In this document: in pieces, positions 33,804 to 47,880 of the stretch | Layout of the letters: each line of letters starts with the position of its first letter | Position numbering within the stretch: position 1 is the stretch's first letter | DNA from: Hofstenia miamia | Lineage: Eukaryota; Xenacoelomorpha; Acoela | Length of the DNA: 64,000 bases | Direction: 5' to 3' | Assembly (NCBI GenBank): GCA_004352715.1 | Contig: SCFE01000097.1 | Span: 1,335,435-1,399,434 of the forward strand | The notes under the pieces: model-generated | What the model saw: the letters and a program-made list of their open reading frames with translations, nothing else | The model's database searches: none | Told to the model about the DNA's origin: nothing | Position numbers and translations under genes: made by a program

Positions 33804-36573
33804 TTTACAGTTTGATGTAGTCGTACACTACTATAGAAAAGATAAGCGGGAAAACGACATTAAAATGCATTACTATTATGTTATTCAGGTTTCAATGAAG
33901 ACACTTGCCTCATCATTATTGAGAAGCCTTTCTTAGCCCCTGTTATAGTAGTGAAGTTGATACCGGTAGTTGGTGTTAATTAAGAGAACTATTCGCCGCA
34001 TTCAAAGGTGAAATGACGGAGTTGATTGTTCCAATTTATAGACTATCGGAGAAAACAAAAAATAATAAAATCATATTTGAGCAATATGTAAGCGTATCAA
34101 GTGGTCACCTATGTTCATTTCGGATTTGTTTCTAGAATTATACTTTAGCATCTTTCACTGAATTAGAAATCCACATTTATCTTGCACGATATAGACCTTA
34201 AGCTTATAGGCTATGTGATGAAACGAATGCAAATTTGGATCTAGATGATGTATTGCAAAAACAGTTCAAATAAATCTTGAATTTTCTATTGTTGTGGGAG
34301 TTTTTGTATAAAACAACAATATATGCTGGTAATAATAATTTAATTGTATGTAAATTGCTTCTGAAAATACGATAAACGCTGTAAACCTTTAGGTCGGTTT
34401 TATTAGATACTTGTCCCCTAATTTCAAACTAAACATATAAGTAAATATATAAATTTTTTATATATTAATTGAAAATAAAATGGATGTCTTCCCCATAACA
34501 TCTACAGTTTCCATCTATAATCCACTAGAATGTCGTATATTTGATGCGAGTCATAGTAAAAATTATTTCGAAAAAGTCTTTCTTGTTTGGGAATGGCTAC
34601 CGGACCAGTTTCAGAACTTTGAAATGCAACTTTCATACATCCTTTAGTAATAATTGCATGCATAAAGCTACTAAGACCAAGATTTTAACAATTATATGTT
34701 GATTTCAAATAATGACAATTGTTGAAAAAAGTGAGTATCTGTATTTGTGTGCGGTCATTGCTCTAAAATTAACAACCAATCCAGCAATCCAGAATGCTAG
34801 CAATTAGGAAAAGTAAGGAAACTTAGAAGCGTTTAGACCCGGCATCGCAGTAACCTACCAGTGCATACTTTTCATTTGCCCTGTAAAAAGCCTCAAAAAC
34901 GAAAAAGCGGTATAAAGATGGATTCTGATTCATTTCTAATCCTCGAAAACCTGATATTGTGAAAACTATAGGCTAAATATTCATAGTTTAGGATTAAAAT
35001 ACAGGTAAAACATGTTCTAGTTAAACATATAATTAAAGAATTTGTTTCAAATGTGCAAGACTACATGTACTTTCATTGATCTATAAAAATATCGGTGCTA
35101 AATTTATGAAAAATAATACTGTGGTACCCTGTTTAATGCTACTGATTGTAAATTTGCAATTATGTCCGTTGTGATACGAAAAAGTCTGCTTTCAAATTGC
35201 ATAACGATTCTAAAAGTTCAAAGTTCAAATATAAAAAAATATATTCTAGCTTTAAAATTGCAACAAAATGAAATGTTATGGTCTGAATCTTTGAAAGCAT
35301 TGAATAAGATTTGAAAAGAATTGCAGAGCGGCAAAGTTACTGTAAATATGGTTGAGAGAAATTGTAATTAACTAAATGCAAAGTGATGTAAAACTGCGTA
35401 AATAGAGCAGCACTTCTACACGCTTGCAATGCTCGACGGAATTATACGTCACTACTTGGCTAATATTTACATAACTTACTATTACACTGTACGCTAAACT
35501 TGGTTCAATTAGCAATTCATCATCAGGGTTGCATTTAACCATGTACACCTATTGTGTTGAGTGCTCAACTAGCAGCAAATTTGTTTTGTAAAACATTCAC
35601 AATTTTTTAGAAATATCAATGCTACTCATATTTTATGAAACGGTGAAATGAGAGCGGAAAAAAATAATCCACCATGTCTTCAATAGTAGCCAAGTTCGCT
35701 ATGCTTTATTTCAATATAATCTGATACTGTAGATCAGTTTCAATCAATTTTTTACAACTGCTAACGTACGATTTTTTTCTTGCAACAACAATACACCCCA
35801 TTAGTTCAAATTGCGTTCGTCTAAACTGCGCAGATTATTCGGGCAACATTCTAAAGCGCTGCTTATTTTAACTTACTAGTCTTCCAGTAATATAAGCTGA
35901 GGTATAGGCCCTGCAATCTTCATCATGCATAAATAGATTTTTTTTCAAAAATACCAAATTTTAACTCGTAAAAATAAGAAAAAAGTCGAAGTTAACCGTC
36001 AGGTAATGCACCTCTGCAGTAATATACTAAATTGGATTTAACTTCAACAATAAATTTACTGGAATGAATTGTGCCTTAGTTTTTCTCCAAGAAAATGAAC
36101 AACGCAAACGACAGTAATTATTTGAATATGATATATGGATTGGCCAACCAAGTTATCTTCCAGCTAGCTCTGGCTAGTACCTAGTAGACAAATAATAGCA
36201 TCCATACCAGATTTTGGGCATACCCACAAACGTGGTCTTCGTTTTGTTAACAAAACAATAAGCACCTGAAATATTTGAAATAATAAAAAATTAAGATCCA
36301 CCTTCAATAACATAATACCAGTTGCCGAGTCATTGCCTGCTGTTTAACCAACTTGCTTACGTTACAGTAGCAGCATGAAAAATTAATACAAAGCCTCAAT
36401 TGCCTTAAATTTTGAATATTTCGCAATGCTAACATCTGTGAAAAATATTTCGGGTAGATACTAGCGGCTGGTGATTGAAAAACTTGACAAAGGTGGAATT
36501 GGATGGCATGATATCAAACTTTCTTTGGAATGTTGTATCTGTTTCAAACTTCAACTTTGGTTTGGGAAGCAAT
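33804..36573. other. AT-rich, no gene recognised
   Basis: No exon, RNA gene or transposon end that I can support. Confidence 0.4.
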
Positions 36574-36867
36574 CAGGGCCATGGTTAGGGGAGGGCCACG
36601 GGGCATGGCCCTCCCTGTTGGGCCACTGTGCCCCTCTTTCTCTTGGCATCCTGGATGCAAAACTCCATAGTATTAATTCTAATATTCTGTAACTAAGTTA
36701 GAGTGAATATATTTTAGTTTAAATATATAAAATACTAATGCCATTCTATTTAAAAATTCAATGAAAAAGTGCGAAACTATTTCATATGAGTAAAACTATA
36801 TATAACTTATTGAACTTTGCGGGACCATGCCCCCCCCCCTAAGTTTAAAATGCGAGCTACGGGCCTG
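36574..36867. mobile_element. hAT-type MITE, 294 bp, perfect 8-bp duplication
   Basis: The ends are 'cagggccatggttaggggag' and 'gcgagctacgggcctg', with GC-rich 'ggggcatggccctccc' inside the left and 'gcgggaccatgcccccc' inside the right. The flanking 8-mers are identical: gaagcaat at 36566-36573 and 36868-36875. The right ~190 bp is shared in inverted orientation with 61514-61705, so this is a family with at least two copies here. The flawless duplication indicates a recent insertion. Confidence 0.93.
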
Positions 36868-39800
36868 GAAGCAATACTGTTGCTGAATTAAGTATAAAAT
36901 TGAGGTCATAACCGTATTTTATGATTATGTTGACTGGGATGAAAAAACTAGGACTAGGTGAAAATAACTATTACTTCATTTCTTTATTATTGTTAAAGAG
37001 AAGCAATCTAAAACTAAATAGAATACTTCTAAAAATTAACCGGATTGATGTAAAAATTCTGTTATTGAATCATAAAAACAATGCATCAAAAATCAAAATA
37101 TCGTACCTTACAAATGTTTATGCGAATAGCATACTAAATAAACTAGTAGAAACAGGTCGCTGACTTTGTAGGGGTCCTCCTTTACGTTTAATGCTCGTTT
37201 TGACTTGATATTGTTTTTCGATACTCATTTTACGAAGTTCGTCATGAATTTGAATATCACAATAAAGGCCATAAATAGTCTTCCACGATTCGAAATGAGT
37301 AGAAAAGCATTAAAATCATTGAAAACAGGAAAAAGCGTGCATATCTTAAGAAAATTGCTCTGATGACAAACAGATATTGTCTTATGTGAACATAGAGTTG
37401 AAGATGCAAACTAATAGAATTCTACAGGGTTTTTGGCGATGATAACTTTCAAAATCATAGTTCAAATTGCAAAAACTGCTATGATTTCATACGAAATGTA
37501 TATTGAATGCGAATTCTTCCTAATGGCTAGGACTTAATTTATTAAAATGACACACTTGTGTTCATTATGAATGTTAAAGATTTCTAGAGAGCTTATCTAT
37601 GATGTTATTTGTAAGTAATCAAATTTTCCACGATTTATTGTGAAAGTAATTTAGTTTCTAAACTACTATTAATCTTTAATGAACAGTTAGTTACACCTGG
37701 AGTCTGTTTACAAAGGTGTTGTCGGTAGGGAAGTACAATTATTGAATGTGTTTTGCAGACTCGAAATATTTCATAATGCCGTTCTCAACACTAATAAAAT
37801 GTTTTAGTAGCCGCAGTAGAATTGAATGTTATTCCACAGCTGTTGCCAATTTCATTGCTTTCCATGTGGAATCAAAGCAGAAAGTTAATAACTTTTTAAA
37901 ATGACTATACCTGATTAACGGCGGAAAAGGAATTAATAAAATATTATTAAACTCTTTACCTGTTTAACATCAAAGCCTTCTAATAACTATTTCAAATAAT
38001 TTTCATTAATTTTACTTAGAATAGAAGAGTGGCGCCTCCTTTTTGAGAATTTCGAATAATTACTTGATAAAATGTCTATTCTCGGCAATGAATTCTTAAA
38101 AACGTTAGCGATTATTCCTTGTTAGAATCAATGGTATATGTTAACTAAATGGAAACCAAGATGTGGATCTATGGCTCTAATATTTATACCAACAAGTAAT
38201 TTCTAAGGCCATGATTGTTTTTAAATAACCTCGGTATACTATCAGGTACCAGTTTGATTAGAGGGCGCAAATTTAAAACACTATTAGATTTCTCGCATTG
38301 CCAAGAGAGTGGCAAAACAGAGAATTGAAATGATACGATCGTTATAATAAGCTTTTAAGGAAATCTCCAAAATACAAAGCGCATTTGAAATTGTAATAGC
38401 AGTATTTCTGCATCAGCGGCGTTAAATTAATTTTGAATGAAATAATTGAAAACAGGGCCGCGTAAAAGTGCAACGAGGGAGATATGAAATCATCCATTGC
38501 AAAATGCAAATTGAAGCGTAAAAGTGATAAAAAAAACTTCAAAAAGAATCGATTTCCTTTAACTTCAAACATTAACTCTCCTCAGTGATTTATTAGGGCA
38601 GGCAGAAGCGATATTTCTCAATGGCGTAAACAACAAATTTGAAAATGCATTTCGCACGAAGCATCCTTCTAAACTTCGTAATAATTATATATTATATTAT
38701 ACAAAATGAATAATTAACCGAAAGCGGAAGGAGTCTGCGTACAACTACAACGGGCCATTTACAGTTAGTAATTGCGGAAGCTTCCATAGAAAACCAAAAT
38801 AAGCTTATTTATTATTTGAAAAAAAAATAAAATTGCGTTGTTGTGCAAGCTTTCATGCAAATGTCCATTGGAGTTGCAGAGCTCCAGAAATCTCTGGAGC
38901 AGGCTTGTAAGGGAGAGACGGCAAATATATCAATGCATGCTGGCAATACACATTTGACATTCTGTCGGAGGCCCTTTTTAATGTTGATATTTACTACCTC
39001 ATCCTCAAAACCAAATAATTACACTAAAAATAATGAAACACCAATTTATAACAAGTATGGTAGAAGAACCCCAGCCGAATCCTCTCAACCCCCTTTCTAA
39101 AAATAGCATTAGATCAGAGCCTTGGAGCCCTCAAAGGCAGTTTGAGAGATTAAAAAGTATTGTTAAAATCTAAGTGAAAAAACAAAGTTTATCAAAAAAA
39201 CATTCAATATTCGTAGTTGCTAAATCATCACGAAACATGAAATTGTTATTCAGGTTGACACGACTGAAAGAAAAATAAACGAAGAACTTAATTTGTTAAG
39301 AAATACAAAATTTGGTCTATGGTATACATTTTGTAGGGACCCCTTGCAATTACAAACCAAGAAAATTTTGTTTGTCAATGCTTGATTGCGTATCAATGAT
39401 TGAAATTGATTTTATTGTTTAAAACCTATTTTCAAAATTTGATCAAAATGATTTTAAATTTGACGGTATTTCCAACTATATTTGAAGATTTGAGCAGCAT
39501 TCAAATCAAAATGTGAAAATGTGAAAATTAGATTTCAAAGTTCGTTATTCCTTAGATTTATAAATTGTAAAATGTGTCCAAACACAACATAATCTATTAT
39601 ATCATTTTGGAAATTACTATGTAATTAATAAACATTATACATACAATACAAACGCTAAATACATTGCATGCATAAAATCAGTGGCATAGAAAATTGAAGA
39701 TGAACTTATGGCTAGCTGAAAAATCATAGTGCTCTGTGCCATAAAATACATTTTCTTGGGATTTCTAACATTAAAAATACATCGTAGGCAAAAAAACAAA

Positions 39801-41329
39801 CAGAATATTGAAGTACTGTAATGCAATAAAATAATGAAAAGTAACGTTTCTAGCAAGGATTTTAACAGCAATAGCTTGTTCTATTGTATAAAAGTGTGAT
39901 TTTTTAATTCAAATTTTTATAAAAAATATTTACTAAAATTTGTAAAGCAAAGTTTGATAGCGAGCTTCAAATTTGATTTGAAGTAAGAGAACTTAAAAAA
40001 ATTTCTGACTGAAATAAAGAATAAAATAAATATATAAATACAAAACAAAAGTATGAGTTATTTATAAGCAATTAAAAGTTTAGTGCTTTAATTCAAACTA
40101 GCCATAGGGTAGGGTACACAGAGAATAGTGTATCAAAATATACCACATTTTGCTTATTGTGCAAAAACAGGGAGGTATACCTTGTTAACGGGACATTGCG
40201 GGAAACCAAGAAATAATTTTGCTTTGCCCCACTTTCACCTCTAACAGAATGCACCACAAAAAGCTGGGAGTTCATATAATAATTTCCTAGGTATACATTA
40301 GCAATATATCCCCATAATCTGCAACAAAAGACGAAATGCATCAGTGTTTACACAGTTAAGTATATAAAAATGATTTATTGAACAAATAAGTAGAAAAATT
40401 AATGCAGGCATGTATTTGACTATGGGCAGATGGCCTAAGCACAGTTTGCATAATGAGTGGCCGTTTTGGGAAGTAGAAGAAATATTTGATTTAGAAAGTC
40501 ACTAAAATTGAAGTAATATAGTTTGAAATTACCTGAACACAAGGTAAATGGCATGGAAAAGCGCAATTATATCAATGTTTCTAAAGGAAGTAAAGTGGAG
40601 AAGTAAACACATTTCCGCTAAAATTCATTATCAACGAAACTGCCATTTAAGCCAGTGACAATTAGATAAATTGCAGTGCTACAGAGTTTATCACATACTC
40701 TTTTTCTAAAGCTACACGCTCATAGCATAAAAATTAGCTTCATTTATTCATAAGTTCCAGCATGCATTTCGTTAAATGCAACGAATTATATGAATAATTG
40801 CTTTGATGCAGAAATCAAGAGATTTAAATAAATATTGTAGACCTCCAACGATTGTGTTGTGCTAAAGCGAATAAATTATATTTCACGCGACAAAAATGAT
40901 TTCATATATCAAATGCCTGCTGTTGCTTAAATAACAGTCGAATGGATCAATCACAAAAAACCAAATTTCCATGTATTTCAAAAGTGCAGATTGTTACCTA
41001 CTTTCTAAAGACAAATAGTTAAACTTATAAAACAGTTTTAACAATGATAAATTGTAATATTTGGATCTAACTAATGTCACACACAACGAAATGGAATTGA
41101 TAAAAAAGAAGATTTCAATGTTTGAAACATTCGTATTCACATACAGTCGGTTTAAAGTTGTGGAATCTCATACAGTGATCAGTTGCTCCTAATTGGGTAT
41201 TGGATATAGTATTCATGAATGCTGGGAGTGTCTGCAGGATTTTCTAAAGTAGGACATCTCAATTGTCAAAATATTAGAAAAATAATAAAAATGAATGACT
41301 TTGTTTAGCCGCTGAAGGCAGACACTATA
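36868..41329. other. AT-rich, no gene recognised
   Basis: Several frames of 70-85 codons (36921-37163, 38342-38572, 38843-39100, 39635-39871, 40093-40341) have no recognisable motif. GC-richer patches near 38870-39110 and 38440-38480 could be old transposon pieces, but no paired ends were found. Confidence 0.4.
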
Positions 41330-42815
41330 AAAAAAAGAAAAAAGTCAAGTTTTAGTGCAGCGAGGACCGTCAGAGAAAATAAATTAGGAACAGATGGAAG
41401 AGTGGGCGAAGTTGAAGAAGGGCTCAGCAAAATGGAAAGACATCAAAGATTTCTTGAAGCTCGACTGAGGAAAAAAGAAATCAATGGCTGTTGGAGGGTG
41501 GGGAGTCAAAATGTAATTAGCAGCAGTACAAGCACGATTGAAACACGAGTGAAGCGTGCGCTGTTTCTTGGGATGACGAATGGAGAAAGTGACAACATCA
41601 TTAGAGCGAGTGGAGCGAGAATTAGAGAACTTCAAGATCCAATTTGCGAGTGAGCAAGCGATTGAACGGGAGATCGCAGGCATGGAAGTAGAGTGACAGT
41701 GGGGGAGTGGAGAATTTGGGAAGAGCGTCTTTGTACGGCAAGGGAGAGATCCATTTGGAGGAACGCTTCTGGAAGCATTCCATAGAGTGGAAGAAGGAAC
41801 GAGGAGGCCACCAACAGGGAGAAGCATAAAGAAGAATGGCGCTAAGAATTGACTTGAACAAAGAGAGTTTCACAGCAGCCGTGGAATTAAAGGGAACATT
41901 GCGGAAGAGGGCAAAGAGTGAGGAATTAGCTTTGCGGAGGTGTAAGGACACATGACCAGGCCAATTTAAGTTATCAGCAAGTTGAACTCCAAGATGAATA
42001 TGATAAGGAGAAAAGTTCACAGGAAGAGGAAGATCAGAAGGGTGAGATACAGAAAAGGAAATACCACATGTCTTGGTTGGGCTAAAATCAAGATGATTAA
42101 CGGAAGACCAAGTGGCCAAAAGTGATGGTAGAAAGGCCCAAAAGGTTACCATGCTGAGAAGAGTAGATGAGTTGACGAATTTTAGGGAACACAATGATAG
42201 ACAAGGCGCTCAAAGATGATTGACAACCGAAAAGAATAGCCATTGGACAATAAGAAGTGACTTGAGAGGAGTGAAGCTGACTGGATTTTAACATTGGAGA
42301 GATCCAAGATGTTTTCCAGCAAGGCGGAAAACGTTTAGCGGAGCAAATGTAGGAGAAGAGATGGTTTAAATGGATGGAAAGAGTTGAGGAGGTTTCGTGA
42401 ATTACAAAGGATGGGACGCCATCAGGATAGCAAGAACCAGACAAATTGCAGGACTTACGCATGAGGGAAATATCATGAGCTTTGAAGACGATGTCACATA
42501 GGCGAATGGGGAAATGGCAGGTGGACCAGGGCAGAGAGACAGGATTAGCAAAATTCTAGCCGAAATAGGCATTGAAGAGATCAGCTTTCTCCAGATCCGA
42601 GTGGCGGAAATATGGTTCCGTTTCAAGCTGGGGAGGTCAGGTTTGGAATGAAGAGAACGCAAAAGCTCCAGATGAGAAGCTGGACAGCAGAGAGATTTCG
42701 TCGAGTTCCATGAAGTTGATGACGTCTTCTGTGAATGAAGAGTTTCAAAGAATCGGAAGAACCGTAACAGGTTCGAGTTTATTCAAAGAAAGTACAGTAA
42801 GGGATGAGAAATAGA
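41330..42815 (-). pseudogene. LINE with deleted reverse transcriptase, GC-richer than flanks
   Basis: Read on the minus strand from about 42810. A linker with 'DLEKADLFNAYF' is followed by 'NLSGSCYPDGVPSFVI' (the KSxGPDGIPxxLL block), 'HLNHLFSYICSAKRFPPCWK' (LxxLFNxSLxxGxFPxxWK) and 'SSQVTSYCPMAILFGCQSS' (NYRPISLL). It then jumps to 'WSSVNHLDFSPTKTCGISFS' (LxFNxxKTxxxxF), so the catalytic YADD block has been deleted. The tail 'YHIHLGVQLADNLNWPGHVS' and 'ILSAILLYASPCWWPP' completes the domain. Frames shift several times. It ends toward an A/T-rich tail near 41330. It is inactive. Confidence 0.88.
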
Positions 42816-42996
42816 AAGGGAGAGAAAAATATCCTGCAACTGCATCTCAATCTTAGTTTTTAACATTTATTAAAAAAATTATACCTTTTTTGATGTTATT
42901 AAAATCAATTTTCGAAACCTGACAGCCATTACACCACATCCCTTCCATACGTTAAATTGTTGGAAAGTTATATCATATTCTTTAATATAAATGCAG

Positions 42997-43161
42997 CTAT
43001 ATATATATATNNNNNNNNNNNNNNNNNNNNNNNNNNNNNNNNNNNNNNNNNNNNNNNNNNNNNNNNNNNNNNNNNNNNNNNNNNNNNNNNNNNNNNNNNN
43101 NNNNNNNNNNNNNNNNNNNNNNNNNNNNNNNNNNNNNNNNNNNNNNNNNNNNNNNNNNNNN

Positions 43162-43192
<31 letters not shown>
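42997..43192. repeat. (TA)n microsatellite with 151-N gap
   Basis: TA repeats on both sides of N at 43011-43161. Confidence 0.95.
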
Positions 43193-43194
<2 letters not shown>

Positions 43195-44602
43195 ATAGCA
43201 TCAGAGTAACAGTAAGGAATTGTCAATATGAAGAACAGATTTTATGTCTTTAATTATGAAACTTTTCAAATTAAAGTTCAATATTAAACACGAGCAGGGA
43301 GAAAAAATAAATCGGAATTTCAATAGAGGTTTTGCTGTAGCAGATTGGTTCAAATATAACTTCTGAACAAAATCTTCAACCTGGTAATTGGCCTCAATAC
43401 GCACATACAGAGAGAAATGTCAGAAATGAATCCCACTCACAATTGCATGTTTAATTCGAATTTAGTCTGCGGTAATGTTTTGGAAACAGCTTTCATCAAA
43501 TGCTATGCATCAAATAGATATTAATTGACAAAGACAAGTGGTTAAAGCCGCTTTTGAATAGCTCCATCCAAGATTGTTGTAAAGCCACCACGAATTCCTT
43601 TTACACAAAATCCCTATCACACCTTATAAAAACTGAGAAGAATACGTAATTACGACGGTTTAAGTTTTTCCTTTGCATATTTAAAGATTTACAAGACAAT
43701 TGTAATAGAACTTGGTCAATGGAATTACCAGGACTGAAAATGTCAGTTTAGCTTAGACTAAAAATAAAACAACTACTTAATTACTAAATTACTAAAGTCA
43801 AAGCAATTTACATGTTTTTAACAAATGGATTGCAGTAAAGATACATTAATGCATACGAAAGCTATTCCTACTTGACATCTATCAGCAAATAGTTGAAGCT
43901 AAATAACGTTCTATTGAATATATTTACGTTTTGAATACTGAATATCTTTAAAATAAGTTATCTTCAAATTCGTGGACATAGTTGTTTCACGATGACTGTA
44001 CATTTTACAATTGCACTTCATCCCAATAAATAGTTAACATTTCGAATGTGTTACTGACGCATCAGATATGTTTAAAGTAAACGGTTGATTTACTACTTAT
44101 GCCACAGCAAACTATGAGGCAACATCAGGATATTCTATGGAAAATCAAACGATGTGGCACAGTAGGCAATGTTAGAAAATAAACTGAGCCGGAAAACAAC
44201 TCTGAGAACACTACATTTTAAGTCGAAAACTCACGAACAATTTCTTCTAAGAATGATTAAAAATAATGTTTTAAAAGATAGGCAGCTTGACTTAGGTTTT
44301 ATCAGTACCATATGGGAGAAAAATGAGAAGCTGAGAGGAGTGCAATCTAATCACAATAAATACAATAAGACATGTAATTTGATATATTAATTAAGAAAGT
44401 GTGTCAAATTTCAGAGAATGATATTTAATTTCAAACGCTAAACGAGGGAAACGGTGAATACGTTAAATTCGTGTTCATCTGTTGGTGTGAATCAAGAAAC
44501 CAAAATTGATTGAAGAAGAATTAAAAATTTGAAAAATCCTGATTTAGTATTGGGCATTGACACAGCATCCTTGTAAATTTAAATGATTGCAGTTGCAGAG
44601 CG
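43193..44602. other. AT-rich, no gene recognised
   Basis: A 73-codon lysine-rich frame at 44169-44390 has no recognisable motif. Confidence 0.4.
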
Positions 44603-45221
44603 CAGAGATGGAATTGGATCCGGATCAGAAACTTCAAGATCCGGATCCGATCCGAATTTTTAAACAATTTTAGTTCTCAATCCGAAACGGATCCGAATTA
44701 AAATAAGTATTCTAACAATAAATTATTATGGACATAAAAATATTTATGTTTTTTTGATTGAATAGCATCTCAAATTATATTAGTATTTTTACATTTTTCA
44801 ATGTTTGCAAAAGCTAAGGCATTCCACTTGCTTCTCTGTGTTCTGTGTTTTTCTTTGATATACATATTAGAGAGAATCTTTTTCAGAATTCTGCTCTTCG
44901 ATTTGCAAGTTTGCACAAACAAATGTTTTTGATTGCTTTACTAGTTTATCATTATGTAATGGCTAACATGAATCGCATTTTCAGATTTGAACTATTCGTC
45001 ACCAATTTTATAAGTTGTTGGAAAGAATAACGCAGGACCTGTTGTATGAACAATGAAATTCAATTACAAAATTTCACTTGGATTGAGAATATTAAGATAG
45101 GATTTAATGTAAAAATGTGCGTAATATATAAAATTTACAAATACACAAGTTTTAAAAATTTTTGGATCCGAAACAGATCCGAAGTTTCTCAAAGTGAAGA
45201 TCCGATCCGATTCCATCTCTG
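44603..45221. mobile_element. hAT-type non-autonomous element, 619 bp
   Basis: It starts 'cagagatggaattggatc' and ends 'gatccgattccatctctg'. Inside both ends are dense repeats of 'ggatccg' and 'gatccgatccg', and 'gaaacttc' or its complement. The flanking 8-mers gcagagcg (44595-44602) and gcagggca (45222-45229) match at 6 of 8 positions. The first 11 bases are shared with the hAT element at 47544, so the two belong to related groups. A 61-codon frame inside (44845-45030) has no motif. Confidence 0.85.
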
Positions 45222-45302
45222 GCAGGGCAATGTTTAAAATATTAAAATAATGAAACAAATAACATCAAGGTTATTAATCACTGTACTAATAGAACATTTA
45301 CA

Positions 45303-45331
45303 TACAGGGGGTGCAAAAGTAGGTTTACAAT
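45303..45331. mobile_element. Possible mariner terminal repeat remnant
   Basis: 'tacagggggtgcaaaagtag' continuing 'gtttaca' resembles mariner-type ends of the CAAAAGTAGGTTTACA kind, preceded by TA. No partner end or transposase frame was found within 600 bp, so this is a solo remnant at best. Confidence 0.3.
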
Positions 45332-47543
45332 AATAAAATATAACAAAATAAATAATACATCGCATGTATTATGCACATAAATATTACATTAATGATTATA
45401 TGTGCTCAATATTAAACTCACATAAGGCCCTGTGTTTCTTTTTTGTGGTCTTTGAGAAAGTGCTTCAAGAACTTGAAATTGATTATGTGATAGAGCCATT
45501 GTTATTGGTCGGCCAATTTTTGGTGCGATGAGGGTGCTGTTGAAAGGGTTTCATTAACAGTTGACTCACACATTCACAGTTTCTAGTATTGTTTTAAAAT
45601 CCATTTGCATTGTCCATCTGTCAAATTATCAGCCATAAAATGGTTTATATAAAATCAATTAATAAATAAAATTACAAGGATTTTTATTGTAATACAATGG
45701 TTAAAAACACAATTTGTGATTTTTTATTATTTAAGCAAGTGGCCTTCGGTTCAGCCTACGATGGAATCAATTTTATTGATGTGAGTTTATAGTATACTGT
45801 GATGTCCCATCAGCCCAACAAAAAATAATGTTTTCCCCGTACCCACAGATACCCGAAGTTGTTTACACGTACCTGCAAAATGTCCGAGAATGAAAGTTCG
45901 AACATGATTCGGGTTCATTATATTTGTTTTTGAAAAAAACTTTTTTATTAAATTACAATGTGCAGTGGAAAGCCTACATTGACCCGATAATAACAATGAG
46001 GACCCAGCGTACCTGCACACAGTACTGAATACCTACTCTAGAACTCATCTGTATTTGCTAACAAGTTTCAATACAATAGATATGACTAATCTGTTATTTT
46101 AAACAAGTTTCTTTTTAGCAAACTCCAAAACATTTACAAAAAGCAATTTAGTAAATGTTAAGCAGTATTCGCCTTTCACAAAAAAATAATGAGGCATGTC
46201 TGCAACTGCAGCGTTTTTGAAAAAATGCTATATTGCGAGCAAGCTCTTAAAAATACCTTTTTTCATATGAAATACAACAATTATTAAACCAGTAATTCAA
46301 CATGTATTTTCAAAAAACTTACTGACATCACAAAATAAATAAAACTAATTTCCATAAATTCCTCATGAAAATAAATTGTTAGACTTAGAGAATTTACCTG
46401 AATTCTTTAGAAAAACCTTGAGTACAGTTATTGTGCACAACGTGTTCGTTAAATTTAACTTATAAATCAACCATTGTAAGAAATTAACATCTACCAGCAG
46501 CACGAAGTACAATATTCAAACATCTTAAATACATACAATAAAGCAGCTTGAGTTTAAAGCAAATAGACCTAGTTTATCAACCTAATTAAAATGAGAAAAG
46601 GTGTGAACAACGTTGCTCATGTTAGTAGATATAACATCACCATCAACCCTTGCGGCCGGTGGTACGTAAACAATTTGTATTCTTACATGGACAGTGTGAC
46701 CCGGGTAGATAGTGTTAAAGTTTATAGAAAAAATACTTTACTGAAAATGGAGTCAATACAAATTCTATGAAGAATCAGTTCGTTAAAAAAGAATGATTGA
46801 AATGTTCAAAAGATTTTCCATTGATTGTCAAAAAATTGAAGGAGTATTTGATTTGGGTAACGGTGGTTCGCAAAAATTTTAGTGAAATCTCTTGGTGGCA
46901 ACACACTAATATAGATACTGAAAGTGGGTAAATCTTGGTTATCCATAACTTCATTATTAGTTTATAGGTTATTTAGAGATATTTCTCATCATTAGAAGTA
47001 AATGACACGCTTCCCCTACCTACTTCCTTAGGAAAGACATTAATGACGTTAATACGATTATTATTTCCTAAAAATAGATTATATAATCAGCAAGATGTGA
47101 TTTAAAATTAGAACAAAGCTAAAACGCTTTTGTAACGATTTAGAAAATTTACATATAGCCTTGACATAATGAATTCCTTGAGCTCTTGGGCTGATTAGAA
47201 ATTCACAAAACTCTTAGTTTAATATGAGCAAATAGTCATGAACGAGCAAGCAATGTCAATCTACCTATTACAATTATTTGTACTTTAATTATCTGCAAAC
47301 AGTGTGAATTCACACATTTTAAAGTAAACCACTTCACTGAAATGTATTTGATTTAGATTAATGTATAAATAAAGTTAAATTGCGTTATTTTGGAATCACC
47401 TTATATAAATATAGCACATTATACTATGATTGTATACAAGGAAAACTGCAAATTTGCATATGGATACACTGAGAAATCATAACTTATATTTCTGCAATTC
47501 TGAGAAGATATCTTAGTGATTTGCCCATTTAGCATATCTACGC
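45332..47543. other. AT-rich, one small uncertain ORF
   Basis: An ATG-initiated 59-codon frame at 46591-46770 (MRKGVNNVAHVSRYNITINP, then 'CGRWYVNNLYSYMDSVTRVD') has more balanced codons than its flanks but matches nothing I know. A 77-codon minus frame at 45787-46020 also lacks motifs. No RNA gene was recognised. Confidence 0.35.
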
Positions 47544-47880
47544 CAGAGATGGAACCGGCCCGGTTTCGGTCAGGGCCGGCAATTACCGGACTGCAGCCAT
47601 TTTGTGATGTCCACGAAAGGCCGGTAAAATTACCGGCCATTTGCCGGCAAAAAATTAAATAAATATTTTTGTTTTTAAGTGACAAGTTGCAAATAAATGT
47701 GTTTGTTTTTGAGAAAATATCTTTTATTATGTAAATGAATAGTGAGACGAAAACAAATTATTCAATTCAGCACTTTATATACAATCTACAACGGTTGGTG
47801 CTTCAAATGTGTTAGATGCTAGTTTGTATAATTGTTTATTTAAACACTTTATCCTTTTACTTCGCATTTCACTGTTTGTT

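Noticed and set aside
36471-36692. 73-codon plus-strand frame
   Set aside because: It runs into the MITE at 36574 and half of it is MITE sequence, so it is not a gene.
41402-41653. 83-codon plus-strand frame
   Set aside because: It is the complement of the minus-strand LINE, whose reverse transcriptase blocks are clear.
44845-45030. 61-codon frame within the hAT element
   Set aside because: No transposase motif. The element is non-autonomous and the frame is probably chance.
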